Shown here one piece after another: positions 45,628 to 57,899 of a stretch of DNA of 64,000 nucleotides. The position numbers and the translations under genes are program-made. The notes under the pieces were generated by a model. It was given only the letters and a program-made list of their open reading frames with translations. It did no database searches and was not told the DNA's origin. The DNA is from Synchiropus splendidus (lineage: Eukaryota; Chordata; Actinopteri; Syngnathiformes; Callionymidae): NCBI RefSeq assembly GCF_027744825.2, contig NC_071348.1:16091563-16155562 (forward strand), in the 5' to 3' direction. The first letter of the stretch is position 1; each line of letters starts with the position of its first letter.

Positions 45628-45851
45628 TATATATTCTTGCATTTCACAAAACAGGTACTTGTTTTACTGTCAGATCTGGCATGTTTTCCGTTTCTTCACA
45701 ACTGTATCCAATGCATCCATTGCAGATTGGTTGGGTGATGTGAGCTTGACCTTTTCAATGACGGCAGTTGCTGGGCATCGAGGTGGCCTGGCTCGACTCT
45801 GCAGCTTGGTAGTGACAAGTGCTTTGCCAAGTTCTTCCAGGAAAAGCCGAC

Positions 45852-45852
<1 letters not shown>
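45628..45852 (-). pseudogene. piggyBac transposase C-terminal fragment (extra copy)
   Basis: Duplicates 46845-47065 (RRLFLEELGKALVT, PATAVIEKVKLT, KKRKTCQI). It lies between two (AT)n tracts, at the broken end of the Maverick. Confidence 0.7.

Positions 45853-45907
<55 letters not shown>
45852..45907. repeat. (AT)n microsatellite
   Basis: About 55 bases of AT/TA. Confidence 0.95.
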
Positions 45908-45914
<7 letters not shown>

Positions 45915-46019
45915 GGGTGATATTTATACAGCTGTCCAAACCCCTCCCTTCGTTATTTTCCTTCCAGTTATAAAACAAGGTAGGATAGGGTTAATTATTC
46001 CCCTTCCTGTCATAAAACA

Positions 46020-46205
46020 AGCGGGGTGGTTACTATTTTAATTTCCTTTTGACATAAAAAAGGGAGAGGGGTATTATTTTAATTACTTTTTGATATAAAA
46101 AGGGGGAGGGGTTGTTATTTTAATTTCTTTTTTATATAAAAAAGGGGCGGGAGGGGTTTTATTACCTCCGGGGGACCATAAAGCAATACAGGTTTGACAT
46201 TTTGG
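46020..46205. repeat. Right member of the widely spaced inverted repeat
   Basis: Reverse complement matches 8577-8760: ATGTCAAACCTGTATT, ATGGTCCCCCGGAGGTAATA, then three to four ~36-40 bp tandem units with TTTTTATATCAAAAAG. Together the pair spans ~37.6 kb that includes the spliced-gene array and Maverick copy 2. Confidence 0.6.
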
Positions 46206-46790
46206 TGTATGCTTCTACTCTCTCACACCCTTATTTTACAAACCCAGGTCGGTTTCATTTGCCATTAAAAGAAAAGTGGAAATGGAACTTCAAAGTCTCC
46301 ACGACCGAACAGCATCCGATTCCAAGAATGGAGGATATGATGTCAAGCCTGGCAGGGGGACAGAAGTTCACAAAACTCAATATGAGCCATGCATATCAGC
46401 AAATAGTCCTTGAAGAGGAATCAAGGAAGTTTGTGAGTGTCAGCACTCACAAAGGTCTTTTTACATATACACGTCTGCCTTTTGGAGTAAACTCCAGTCC
46501 TGCTATTTTCCAACGCACCATGGAGAATGTACTTCAAGGTATGGCAAATGTGGCAGTGTATTTAGAGGACATTATATTGAGAGGAAGAGATGACAGCATC
46601 TGCAAACACTCAACGAAGTGCTGCAGAGGTTGGAGGATAAAGGGCTGTGGTTGAAACGGAGCAAGCGTCAGTTCATGGAAAACAAAGTAACATTCTTGAG
46701 TAATCAAGTGGACAGGACAGGCCTGCATCCAATGTCAGCGAAGGTCAAAGCAGTCCAGGATGCTCTGGTACCATATCTGCCCCATTTTTC
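46206..46790 (+). pseudogene. Ty3/Gypsy reverse transcriptase fragment
   Basis: RT core with HPIPRMEDMMSSLAGGQKFT, then FTYTRLPFGVNSSPAIFQR, and VYLEDIIL in place of the Y-x-D-D catalytic box, followed in another frame by LQRLEDKGLWLKRSKRQF and GLHPMSAKVKAVQDA. Frameshift near 46615. The pol sequence breaks off after QDAL and resumes at 47852, split by a piggyBac element. Confidence 0.85.
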
Positions 46791-46844
46791 AATGTTCATC
46801 TTGTTCAATGCTCTCCACATAATGGACAGAATGTAACAGATGTT

Positions 46845-47851
46845 ATTCTTGCATTTCACAAAACAGGTACTTGTTTTACTGTCAGATCTGGCATCTTTTC
46901 TGTTTCTTCACAATTGTATCCAATGCATCCATTGCAGATTGGTTGGGTGATGTGAGCTTGACCTTTTCAATGACGGCAGTTGCTGGGCATCGAGGTGGCC
47001 TGGCTCGACTCTGCAGCTTGGGAGTGACAAGTGCTTTGCTAAGTTCTTCCAGGAAAAGCCGACGTCGGTTCCGTTTGAGCAAATATTGAGCAATGCAGAG
47101 GTCTGCCCTGCACCTTCAGAATTTCCTTGGGAAGTTCTGGCTTATTTTTTCTGACTGTTCCCGCTGTTCAGCTTTCTATTCTGCAGTTCATCTCCAAGGC
47201 GATAGGATGTAAATGTAAATGTGACGTCACGTGATTTTATGACATTGCAGCCCTTTATTCATCTCCAGCACCACACGCATCCCCTGATTCTTCTCGGCTG
47301 CTCCTCCAGGTAGCTTTCCACTGTATACGTGCATATTCCCGGCATAGCTAGATTTTGCTTCACAGGCCACCCATATTTTGATGCCATACTTGGCGGGCTT
47401 GTTAGGCATGTACTGTAAACCTTCTGGAGCTCATTTTTGGTGTGTTTGTCAAAGAGACTACATGAGAACACTGACAAGAACAAGGGAGAGAAAGTTTCCC
47501 CTCTACACACAGCTGGGTCTGAATGGCTATTCAGACAATCAAATCAATCAAAATACACATAGCTGGGCAGTCTAAATAGGTATATCAGAGAGACATGTTT
47601 ATTTTGGGTCTGAACAGCCACTTACCCACATTAAAGAATCCGGGTCAAAATGACCTGCAACATCATCTTTGTGTACCAACTCTGTACAGACACTTCACTT
47701 GACATCAAATTGTCCAGATTTTACACATCTGTTCATGACCCTTAATGAGGAAAAGTCACAAAATTTCATGAAGAAAAAGTCAGGATAACCACTACTTTTA
47801 TGAACACAAAAACGGATATGGGTCAAATTGACCCTAAGCATAATACGAGGG
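46845..47851 (-). mobile_element. Degenerate piggyBac DNA transposon inserted in Gypsy pol
   Basis: Minus-strand transposase pieces: 47227-47510 (MPNKPAKYGIKIWVACEAK, YSGKLPGG, EKNQGMRVV, typical of piggyBac/PGBD4 catalytic domain) and 46882-47090 (FLEELSKALVT, PATAVIEKV, then a Cys-containing tail). The right end carries GGGTCAAATTGACCC and ends ...ACGAGGG next to TTAA at 47852-47855, the piggyBac target site. The left end, including its TTAA, was not found, so it is probably truncated at ~46800. Confidence 0.82.
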
Positions 47852-48165
47852 TTAAAGCTTTTCTAGGTTTGCTAAACTTTTATAACAAATTCTTGCCGAA
47901 CTTGTCTACTGTGCCGGCTCCATTACACAAGTTACTGAGGAAAGATGAGAAATGGAGGTGGGCGGTTGAGCAAGAAGAGGCTTTTAAGCAGGCAAAGAAG
48001 TTACTACAAAGCAGTCAAGTGTTGGTTCATTACGATGAACAAAAACAACTGGTACTGTCATGTGATACCTCACCTTATGGGGTGGGGGCAGTCTTGGCAC
48101 ACAGACTGGAAGGGGGAGCAGAAAACTCATGGGAGGCACAGCTTTTCCTTCATGAAACAGACTGA
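47852..48165 (+). pseudogene. Ty3/Gypsy RNase H fragment
   Basis: Continues the interrupted pol: [53 protein letters not shown] (RNase H Asp). Ends in a stop, followed by ~130 bases of unrelated sequence. Confidence 0.85.
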
Positions 48166-48309
48166 ATAAGGGCTTATGGTCTGTGTACAAATCACAAATT
48201 TAAGTCCACACAAATATTTGTGAAAGTACTGCACCCCAAAAATAACTGCTAAGCCCTCTTTATCCAACTGCAAATAGTTTTTTTCTGCTGCTGTGAGTGT
48301 GTGTGACGC

Positions 48310-49250
48310 ATGAGTTCTCAGAGGATCATGAGATGGGCTATTCTGTTAAGAGCATATGAATATGCCATGGTGTACCGACGTGGACAGGACAATGCAAACG
48401 CAGATGCTCTCAGTAGACTTCCACTTCCAGAGAAACTTGGGCATCCAGACTCAGAAGACCAGGTATTATTGGTAGAGCAGGATCAGAGTTCAGTGGTCAA
48501 CTCGGAAGAGCTTTGTAGGTGGACCAGTAAAGACCCCGTACTCGCCCGAGAGAATAAATACATACTCAGAGGGTGGCCCTGTAACCTGGATGTTGCTTTC
48601 AGTCCATACACTATGAAGCAACAGGAGCTGAGTGTACAAGATGGGTGTGTACTGTGGGTGTGCCGTGTGGTGATTCGGGAAAAAGGATGTGGTCTTACGT
48701 GGAAGCAGCATCAATTGCACCCTGAAATGAGTTAAATGAAGGGTTTGGCTCGTAGCTATATGTGGTGGCCTAATATAGACAGTGATATTGAAAGTTCGGT
48801 CAAATCGTGTTCCACTTGTCAGGAACACCAGAACGCTTCGGCCTGTGCACCGCTACACCCGTGGGAGTGACCTGACCAACGGTGACGACGACTTTATGTT
48901 GATTATGCTGGGCCGTTCATGGGAAAGATGTTCTTGGTGGTGATTGATGCACATTCAAAGAGGTTGGAGGTCTACCCTGTTTCGACAGTAGACTTTTATT
49001 CAGTTATCGGATAACTTCATAGTCAACAACAGGACTGTCTCCTGCAGAAATGTTGATGGGGAGGAAGTTGAGGTGCATGTTGGATCTGCTACACCCAAAT
49101 TTGAAGAAGAAAGTGGAACTGAAACAGTCAAACCAGAAAGTTCAGCATGATCAACATGCTCGGTTCAGAAGTTTTCAGAATAGGCGACCAGGCCCGGAAG
49201 AGCGCTCGAGGCCGAGGCGCTGGAAGGAGCGAATTCAATACGAATAATAA
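48310..49250 (+). pseudogene. Ty3/Gypsy RNase H end, integrase and C-terminal fragments
   Basis: 48310-48735: AILLRAYEYAMVYRRGQDNA-NADALSRLPLP, the classic RNase H/connection motif. 48740-49000: YMWWPNIDSDIE, SCSTCQEHQN (integrase HHCC zinc region) and VDYAGPFMGKMFLVVIDAHSKRLEV (first catalytic Asp) with stops. 49050-49247: MLMGRKLRCMLDLLHPNL, the integrase C-terminal signature. The DDE middle is deleted. Confidence 0.85.
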
Positions 49251-49887
49251 TTAAAAAAAAGTCAGCCAACTACCCCGGGAGAAGCTGCTGCCGATGATCG
49301 TCCACGCACAGAGCGGCACAAGCGCTGAGTCTCCTGCTGTTAAATCCACTCCTGTGGTGATGCGACAAGTCTCTGCCGTCACTGCGATGAGACCTCAGTC
49401 CTGCCTGAAGTTTCCGTGGTCCAGATGAGCCGCTCCACACCCCTTCAAGTCTCAAGCTTCTTCTCTTGATGTGCCAGATGCGCCGGCTCCAGCTGTAATT
49501 TCACAATTACAGAGTCACTCATTCACGCCTCTGTAATTTCACAATCACATTTTGCGGAGTGCCCTGGCACTTCCAGTGAAGTAGAAAGGCTGGTGTAATA
49601 TTCCTGGAATATGTTTGTGTCCAGCTGTCCGTGGAGCCTGCCTCCCTCGCAAACAGTCCTTTAGCACGGGGCAGAAATTTTGAGCGGACCTCCAATCCTG
49701 GGGCGTCCCCCCAAAGCATGGCTACTTCAAGGCTAGCAGGCAGTCCTCTGCCCCCCTAAGTGCAGTTCACTATTCGAAATGCTAAAGCACCCGCAACACT
49801 CAAAGCAAATAATGCCAAATGGGTGTGGACTGCCGTCTGTTGGGTAAACATCCACTGCTAGTCTCATTCAATCCAGACTATTTCCCG
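49251..49887. other. No recognisable gene
   Basis: Mixed sequence between Gypsy and DIRS remnants; short frames on both strands without motifs. Confidence 0.5.
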
Positions 49888-51730
49888 GCGCAGTTCTGAC
49901 ACTCTACTGGCACGAGGACCGCATGTGGTCAGGTACGGAGCTTAATAGGTGGAGGGTTTGGATTTGTGGCGCAGCGTTCCCTCTCACTCAGCGGTCATGC
50001 GCGATGCCCTCGCACCTGGAGCTTGACCTCCCCCTTGAGGAGTGACCATCCCACCCGGCGCTGACAGAGCCGCCATCGCGCAGTAGAATGGTGTCTGCAC
50101 TGTCGGCAACCGGCTCATAGCGCTTGAGAACATCATTGCGCTCTTTATGAGCTCCGTGGACTCCCACAGAGATTTTGGAGACACAATAATCCGTGGTGCT
50201 CTGCTCGCGGCGCCTCCTCCACACACAGCCGCCGCCTGGGGGGAACAGCCGTATAATAGCCGAGCTGATCATCGCCACTCCTCTTGGAGAGACCAGTCGT
50301 CTGCTCTCACCTCTGCTCCCTCCAAAAGCGTAGGAAGAACTTTGTATCTAAAAGTATGCATCTAAACCTAGTCTAACTTGGAAAAAAAATAAGATGCATT
50401 ACTTTGGTATCGGGTCTGTTTCTTCTATGCCCAAAATTAGGGTTTATCATCCGCCAAGTTCTCTTCCGGTTCCAGTCAGTCCGAACTCCGGCTTCAAATT
50501 TTTTTTTTTGTTTGACATCGTCTCAGGAGACCGAGCAGTATCGTAACGGTCTCTGCCTCCTTATACCTGATGCCAGAACTGTCCCTGGGGAAGTTTATGG
50601 AGCCAAGACGTTATGTTTTTCCTCAGTTTCGCCACAATAAGAAGCATAGGCGTCAAATAACTCTTTGCCGTCTCTCAACAGATCCCGGTTCCAGCCAAAA
50701 GTCAGGGGAGTTTCAATTCTGCCATTAACTCTTCTGATTACTCAGACTCGCCAGTTTTTAGCAGGGGTCGCCACAGGACCGCGAAAGCCACCACTTCAGA
50801 GGATCACTCAGTAGGAACTGCGTGCCAGACCTGCTCTGTTCTCAGCTCCCTCGTGTGATGTCTGAAGCGATGTCTGTCTGTGATTCTGTTCAGAGGCAAG
50901 CAGGACATCGTCATCTACAGAGTCATCTCTTTCTGAGGCTGATTGGGCCGGTCCCTCGGGTCTCCATCTTAGGAGAATCTTGATCAGATCTTGATCTTTG
51001 TACACTGCAAGTTTGGGGAACCGAATTCCTCTGACGGCTCAGCTGACAAAAGCGAGTGTGTTTTTGAAGAACCAGCGGGACTTGAAGTTCCCAGAGGAGT
51101 GGGCACTGTGCACCGATGACCCTTTCGTCCTAGACCCGCCCCGGAGTCCGGGTCCGCTCCTGTGCTCAAGGCTCCTATCTTGAAAGAGTATCTTCCGAAT
51201 TGAAAGAGCCTGTCTCCTCACCTGCCCATATGGATCGAGAAAATACACGGTCATTGAAACGGCCTTCAGTTACACAGTCAACCCCCAGGTTCTGCGTCAC
51301 CACATGGACCTGAGTGAACTCAGAGAACCAGCGGTCATGTCTGATGGAGGAGGACAGCGCTCTCCTGACAAAGCAAATAATTGAGCTACTGCCAAAGCAA
51401 TCCTCCTACACTGGATTTTACTCCAGATACTTTCTGGAACCCAAGAAGACAGGAGAGTGGAGACCTGTTCTGAATCTCAGTCTCCTCAACCAATTCATGA
51501 CCAGACAGCGGTTCCGGACTACCAGCAGACTCCTGGAGTGTGAGAGTGGATGACCTCCATAGATCTTGCAGAGGCCTACTTCCACAACACGGTCTCTAGT
51601 GTCTAGTGCCTCGTTTTTTCACCAAGTGCGTGGAGGAGTGGCTCGAACCACTAAGAAGACAGGGTCTGCGGATTCTGACGTACTTGGACTACTGGTTGAT
51701 TGAGTCCAAACAGGATTCATGAGCGCCCAC
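49888..51730 (+). pseudogene. DIRS-like retrotransposon fragment, 5' region to RT (plus strand)
   Basis: Inverted counterpart of 58720-60560. 51314-51600 encodes RT parts: FYSRYFLEPKKTGEWRPVLN, LLNQFMTRQRFRT, WMTSIDLAEAYFH, with the D-x-x-x-A-Y-F catalytic motif of DIRS-type RTs. The 5' portion (49930-50330) is also repeated at 53640-54150. Many stops and frameshifts; ends where the satellite begins. Confidence 0.7.
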
Positions 51731-51759
51731 CAGCTTAGCTTAAGGGGTGTTTCTCGTAG

Positions 51760-53290
51760 CTGCAGAACAAATTCAATGTCTCCGAAGGGGTTTCAGAGAG
51801 TTATCAACATTTTTATGTTTGTTGGTCTGAAAGGTACAGGTCCCGCGGACTGAAAACACGTTTTCTGCACTGTTTAATCTCTGCTCAGGGCTGTCTCAGA
51901 ACATGAAAATTTCGCCTGGCACGATAGCTGAAGCGGTCATTCTAGTAGGTGCTGAACTAATTCAACATTTCTGAAGTGGTTGCAGAGTGATAACATTTTT
52001 ATGTTTGTCAATTCTGAAAACCACCGTCACTCGGGTGAAAACCTGTCTTTCTGAACAGTTCACTCACTGCTCAGAATAGTGCCAGAACATGAAAATATCA
52101 GCTGCAACTGTTGGAAAAAGAGTCTTTCGAGTATATTCGGCACTAAATCCACTTTTTTGGACTATTTTCAGGGTGGAATCAACAATTTTTATTCTTCCTG
52201 GTCAGAAACCGAACCTCTCTCGGGCTGAAAACGCATTTTTGCACTGTTCACTCACTGCTCAGCGATGCCTCAGAACATGAAAATTTCACCTGACACTGTA
52301 GCAGAAGCTGCCTTTCTAGCAGCAGCAGAACTAATTCAACCTCTCTGTGTGGTTTCAGAGAGTGATCAGGATTTTAATGCTTGTTCGTCTGAAAACCACC
52401 TTTTCGTGGCCTGAATACGTGTTTTCTGCTCGGTTCACTTACTGCTTAGGCGGGACTCAGAACATGAAAATCTCACCTCAAACTATAGCAGAAGTGGTAT
52501 TTCTAGTAGTTGCAGAATTTAATCACGATGTCTGAAGTGGTTTCAGAGGTAACTACATTTTTATGTTTGTAAAAATGTAATTACCACAGTCACTTGTGCT
52601 GAAAATGCGTTTTCTGCACTGTTCACTCACTGCTAAGGACTGACTCAGAACATAAAAATTTCACCTGCTACTAAAGCAGACCGGGGTCTTATTAGTAGGT
52701 GCCGATCTAATTCAACATGTTAAAATGTTGACTCGTTCCTGCCTCCTGTGACTTTCACCACTGCACTTGGGTCCTGCTCCACGTCTTGACCCGTGACAGT
52801 CAGAAGTGGTTTCAAAGATGTAACAAAATCTTTATCTTTTTCGGTGTGAAACGCAGCTTCTCTCGGGCAGAAAACGCATTTTTTGCGCTGTTCACTCACT
52901 GATCAGAAAAGCCTCGGAACTTGACAATATCACCTGCAACTATAGGCAAAACGTTTTTAGAGGGTTATCAACTATTGTATTTTTGACAGTCTGAAACCAA
53001 GCTTCTCTCAGGCTGAAAATGCATATTCTGCACTGTTCACTGACTGATCAGAATAATCTCAGAACATAAAAATATCACCTGCCTCTATTCCAGAAGGGGT
53101 CTTTCTCATAGCTGCAGAACGAATTCAACCTGTCAGAAGAGTTATCAACATTTTTATGTTTGTCGGACAAAAAAACACAATCCCTCGGGCTGAAAACGCG
53201 TTTTCTGCACTGTTCACTCACTGCTCAGCGATGCCTCAGAACATGAAAGTTTCGCCTGCAACTACAGAAAAAACACTCTTTCGACTATAT
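51760..53290. repeat. Diverged ~185-bp satellite, forward orientation
   Basis: About eight units; landmarks TTCAGAGAGTTATCAACATT, GGGCTGAAAACGCGTTTTCT and GCACTGTTCACTCACTGCTC recur every ~180-195 bp. One unit carries an ~80-bp insertion at ~52725-52803. The array at 54961-57010 is the same satellite in the opposite direction. Confidence 0.85.
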
Positions 53291-53299
53291 TCAACACTA

Positions 53300-54220
53300 A
53301 TCCCATACGAATAGGGCGCTGCGACTGGCCTACAAGCAGCCGTTCCACATTTCCTGCTTCCAAGCCATGGGATGAGTTTGACGAGAGCCAGGTGCTGCTA
53401 TGAGGTGGATCTGGAGACTGTGTTCCCAGAGTTGGCTGAGTTCCGTGTGGTGGAGTCAAGTACGTTCCCGCTTGATATTCTCCTGCGCCTCATGTCATCC
53501 GCCGCCGTCGTATCGAAGTTGAGCTCTCTCTCCGCCGCCAGCTCAAGAATCATCCCACTTCACTAACGGCCTGCTGGCGTTGGATGGCGAGACTACACCA
53601 AGGGCACGACCGCATGTTGTCTGACCACAACTGGAAGAAATCTGGACTATTCCCGGCGCGGTTCTTACACTCCACTGGCACTAGGACCGCACTTGGTCAG
53701 GTACGGAGCTTACTGCCTGGTGGAGGGTTTGGATTCCCACCGCGGGCGTTCCCGCTCATTCAGCCGTCATGCACTATGCATGATGCGTTCGCCCCGGGAG
53801 GAGTGACCATCCCACCCATGTTTACACCGTCGGCAACCAGCTCATAGTGCTTGAGAACATCACACGCTCTTTATGAGCTCCGTGGACAGGCTCATACATC
53901 GCAGATCCTCTCTCACTTTACCAGAGATTTTGGAGTTTCAACAGTCTGTCGGCGTGGTGCTACGCTCGTGGCGCCTCCTCCACACACAGCCACTGCCCGG
54001 GGGGGAACACCGTCACTGGTCGAAGGGGCGGGGTGACCTCAGCCGTCCAAATCATAGCTGTGCTGATCATCGCTTCTCATCTTGGAGAGACCAGTCCGCT
54101 GCTCTCACCTCTGCTCCCTCCAAAAGCGTGAAGAAAACTTTGTATCTGAAACTATGCATCTGTAACAGGTCTGAATACTGTGACCTTGTCTTCAGTTCAA
54201 ACGTGGCGTCTCAATGTGGT
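53300..54220 (+). repeat. DIRS-associated 5' segment, second copy
   Basis: 53300-53640 is the reverse complement of 63713-64000; 53640-54150 repeats 49930-50330 and the inverted 60040-60560. Probably the terminal/leader part of the same DIRS-like family. It sits between the two satellite arrays. Confidence 0.7.
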
Positions 54221-54960
54221 CAGTAGAACGCCGTCTGAAACAAAATGCGGACAGAGCCACACAAAGCTTTCACATTTGTCGATGGTGAGAAAAGTAATCC
54301 AAGGGATTCTGTTTTTTCTTTGTGGTAACCCACACCACAATTAGATGTCTTTCTGAAACATCACTCCCAAACATCTCACTTTGTCATACAACAACTGTCA
54401 TACATCATGAACCACATGCATAATTTATTTTCATCTGAATGTATAACTCTGCCATTAAACCTTTTGGCTAGTGTTGGGAAATAATAAAACTTTACTTTTC
54501 ACCGTTATTCACCACAAGGAAACCGAACTCCACACAACTCAATCACCCGTGCCATGTCAGCGTAGGTTGTCAGTATGAGCTTACAAGTGCCACATCCACA
54601 CAGAGCGAACTCAAAGTACGAAGGAAAAACAGTATACTTAAAAACCATGTCACCATCCACACACTCAGACCCCCAATCAATCAATCCCAAGTGGAACAAA
54701 CATTATAAACAAATGGATTTGACTAACCTGAAACTAAATGAGGACAGAGTCACACTAGGCTTCCACATTTGTCGATGGTGAGAAAAGTAATAAAAAAAAG
54801 TGTCACTTCCTATTTACCCACACATCTTCAATGCCTAACCTCTGTCCTTTCCTGCCCTCTACTGACCTAATTATATACCTGCCGGTTAATCAACTCCATT
54901 AAATTATTTAATTAAAATAATTAAATGACATCTAACACATACTCTGTGACCACACATAAA
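54221..54960. other. No recognisable gene
   Basis: AT-rich spacer between the DIRS-associated segment and the inverted satellite. A short direct repeat occurs (GTCGATGGTGAGAAAAGTAA at ~54277 and ~54769). Confidence 0.5.
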
Positions 54961-57010
54961 TGGCCGTCACACTAGAAAGGCAGTTTTTTGTCATCAAATT
55001 GTCATGTTCTGAGGCCTTCGCTGAGCAGTGACTGAACATTGCAGAAAACGCTTTTTCAGCCCGAGGGACTGTGGTTTTGAGACAGATAGACATGAAAATG
55101 TTGTAACCTCTCTGAAACCACTTCAGACAAGTTGAATTAGTTTGGCACTTACTAAAAACACTCCTTCTGCTTATATTGGCACGTGAAATGTTTATGTTCT
55201 GAGGCATCCCTGTGCAGTGAGTGAACAGTGCATAAAACATGTTTTCAGGCTGAGAGAAGCTCGGTTTCTGACCAGGAAAAAAGAAGTTGATAACACACTG
55301 ATAAACAGTTCAGAAAGGTACATTTAGTGCTGAATATACTAGAAAGAGAGTTTTTCCTATTGTTGCAGTTGAAGTTTTCATGTTCTGAGTCACGACTGAG
55401 CAGTGTTTGAACAGTGCAGTGAACGCCATTTTCAAAATATAAAATCACTTTGAATGTGTGAGTGCTGAATATACTAGAAATAGTCTTTTTGCTATATTTA
55501 CACTTGATATTTTCACTGCTCTCAGGCTATTCTGATTAGTCAGTGAAGAGTGCAGAAAATGCTTTTTCTCCCGAGGGACAGTGGTTTTCAGACCGACAAT
55601 CATTAAAATGTTGATAACTCATTGAAACCACTTCAGAGAGGTTGAATTAGTTCTGCAGCTACTAGAAAGACTATAGCAGATTCTGCTATAGTATTAGTTG
55701 AAATTTTCATGTTCTGAGGCATCGCTGAGAAAAAGTCTAAAAAAAGTTCTGAAATGTACGTTTAGTGTTGAATATACTAGAAAGAGTGCCTTTCCTATAG
55801 TGGCAAGTGAAATTTTCATGTTGTGAGGCATCCCTGAGCAGTGAGTAAACAGTGCATAAAACGTGTTTTCAGCCAAAGGAATAATAGTAATAGAGATAGA
55901 AGTAAAAATGTTGATAACTCTCTTAAATCACTTTAGACAGGTTGAGTTAGTTCTGCACCTTGTCGAAATACCTTTTCTGCTATAGTGGCAGGTGAAATTT
56001 TCATCTTCTGGGGAATCGCTGAGCAGTGAGTGAACAGTGCGTAAAATGCGTTTCCGGCCAAAGAGAATGTAGGTTTCGGAACGGCAAAAATAAAATTGTT
56101 GATAACCCTCTAAAAACAGTTCAAAAATGTAGGTTTAGTGTTGAATATATTAGAAAGACTGTTTTTGCAGGTAATATTTTCAGGTTCTTAAAATATTCTG
56201 ATCAGTGAGTGAACAGTGCAAGAAAACACGTTTTCAGCTCGAGAGAAGCTCGGTTTCTAAAACAGGAAAAAAAATAGTTGATAACCCCCTGAAATACAGT
56301 TCAGAAATGTAGGTTCAGTGTTTATTTTACGAGAAAGAGTGTTTCTCCTATAGCTGCTCGAGAAATTTTCATGTTATCTGGCATCCCTGAGCAGTGAGTG
56401 AACAGTGCATAAAATGCGTTTTCACCCAAAGAAAACGTGGTTTACAGACCGACAAAAATAAAAATGTTAACACTCTTAAAACACTTCAGACAGGTTGAGT
56501 TAGTTCTGCACCTTGTAGTAATACCGTTTCTGCTATAGTGGCAGGTGAAAATTTCATTTTCTGGGGCATCGCTCTGCAGTGAGTGAACAGTGCGTAAAAC
56601 GCGTTTTCGTCTGAAGAGAATGTGGGTTGGGGACCGGCAAAAATAAAATTGTTGATAACCCTCTAAAAACAGTTCAGACAGCGTAGATTTCTGCTGCAAC
56701 TACAAAAAGACCCTTTCTGCTGTCGTGGGAGGTGAAAATTTAATCTTCTGAAGCTTCCCTCAGAAGTTGTGGCACAATGCAGAAAACGCGTTTTCAGTCT
56801 GAGATAAGGTGGGTTTCGGAACGCCAAACCTAAAATGTTGATAACTTTCGAAAAACACTTCAAACAGCTTAGATTTGATGTGCAACTACTAGAAAGACCC
56901 ATTCTGCTATACTGGGAGGTCAAAATGTCATGTTCTGAAGATTCCCTGAGACGTTATGGCACAATGCAGAAAATGCTTTTTCAGTCTGAGATAAGGTTGG
57001 TTTCGGAACG
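54961..57010. repeat. Diverged ~185-bp satellite, reverse orientation
   Basis: About eleven units of the complement of the 51.8-53.3 kb satellite: GAGCAGTGAGTGAACAGTGC, AAAACGCGTTTTC and GTTGATAACTCTCT recur. Units towards 56.7-57.0 kb form a further diverged subtype. Confidence 0.85.
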
Positions 57011-57899
57011 CCAAGCACCTTTATCTGCCCTTTATCTTCTCTTTATCTGCTTTCAATCGTTCCTTATTTCCATCTCTCTTTGACCGTAGTCCGAGTGTAG
57101 GAGAAATGGAAGGAATATTGAGATCAGGAGGCAAAGCCCTTGCTTCGCCTGCTGGTCTCTCCCTCTGGCCAAGAACTTGACCGTACAGAAGAGGAGACCA
57201 CATGGCGATGGATGCACCCCCACCAGGAACCTTGTGTGACCCAGCTGGATTGCTCCGTCGCTTCTCCCATCCATCAATGACTGAAGTCCGGGTGTAGCAG
57301 AGATGGGAGAACCTTTGGCTAATGTGGAGATGCGCTAGTCGGGGCTCCGCCCGTAACTCCAGGTTCGCCAGGCAGGTCAACTTGACTAGGTGGAGAGAGA
57401 ATCCTCACCACATAGACTGTCCTGAGATAAACAATGCGGAGTGCAAACAGGAAAGAACTACAACGTCCAGACGCCTTAATGATTGGAGCTGGACCTTGTG
57501 TGGGGAGCAACACTGCGGATAAGTGCGCAGGAGAAGCGTCACCAAATTAGGTGAAGATTCACCGGTGGCCTGTCTCTAATCACAGAGGGGTGGCGTGCCA
57601 AGAGACCTGCTGCTATCTCCAAACGCCAGGTCTCACGCCAGTCCGGCCTACTCGATGTCTTACGGCAATGACCTCACCCCCAAGGTCGCGCAAAATGTTG
57701 TTAGTCCGAATGTAGTGAAGTTTCACGAGTAACCCTCCATACAGCGGGTATGGGTGTCCCCCTGGGGCCCTCTTGTTGCCAAACCAGGTACTTCCCTGCT
57801 CCGGCGACTACACAGGGGAACCTGACGCCATCCCATGGCCACAGCACTAGTTTGAGCCCAACGTGGAAGAACTAGGCACTAATAACCGTCCATATTTGG
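57011..57899. other. Unassigned stretch, possibly DIRS 3' part
   Basis: Lies downstream of the minus-strand DIRS RNase H, where a tyrosine recombinase would be expected, but I could not recognise its motifs. A ~40-bp segment with GAAATGGAAGGAATATTG/AGATGGGAGAAC recurs loosely. Confidence 0.4.

Noticed and set aside
52725..52803. An ~80-bp insertion in the satellite that might be a small mobile element
   Set aside because: Too short to classify, with no terminal repeats or clear target duplication visible.
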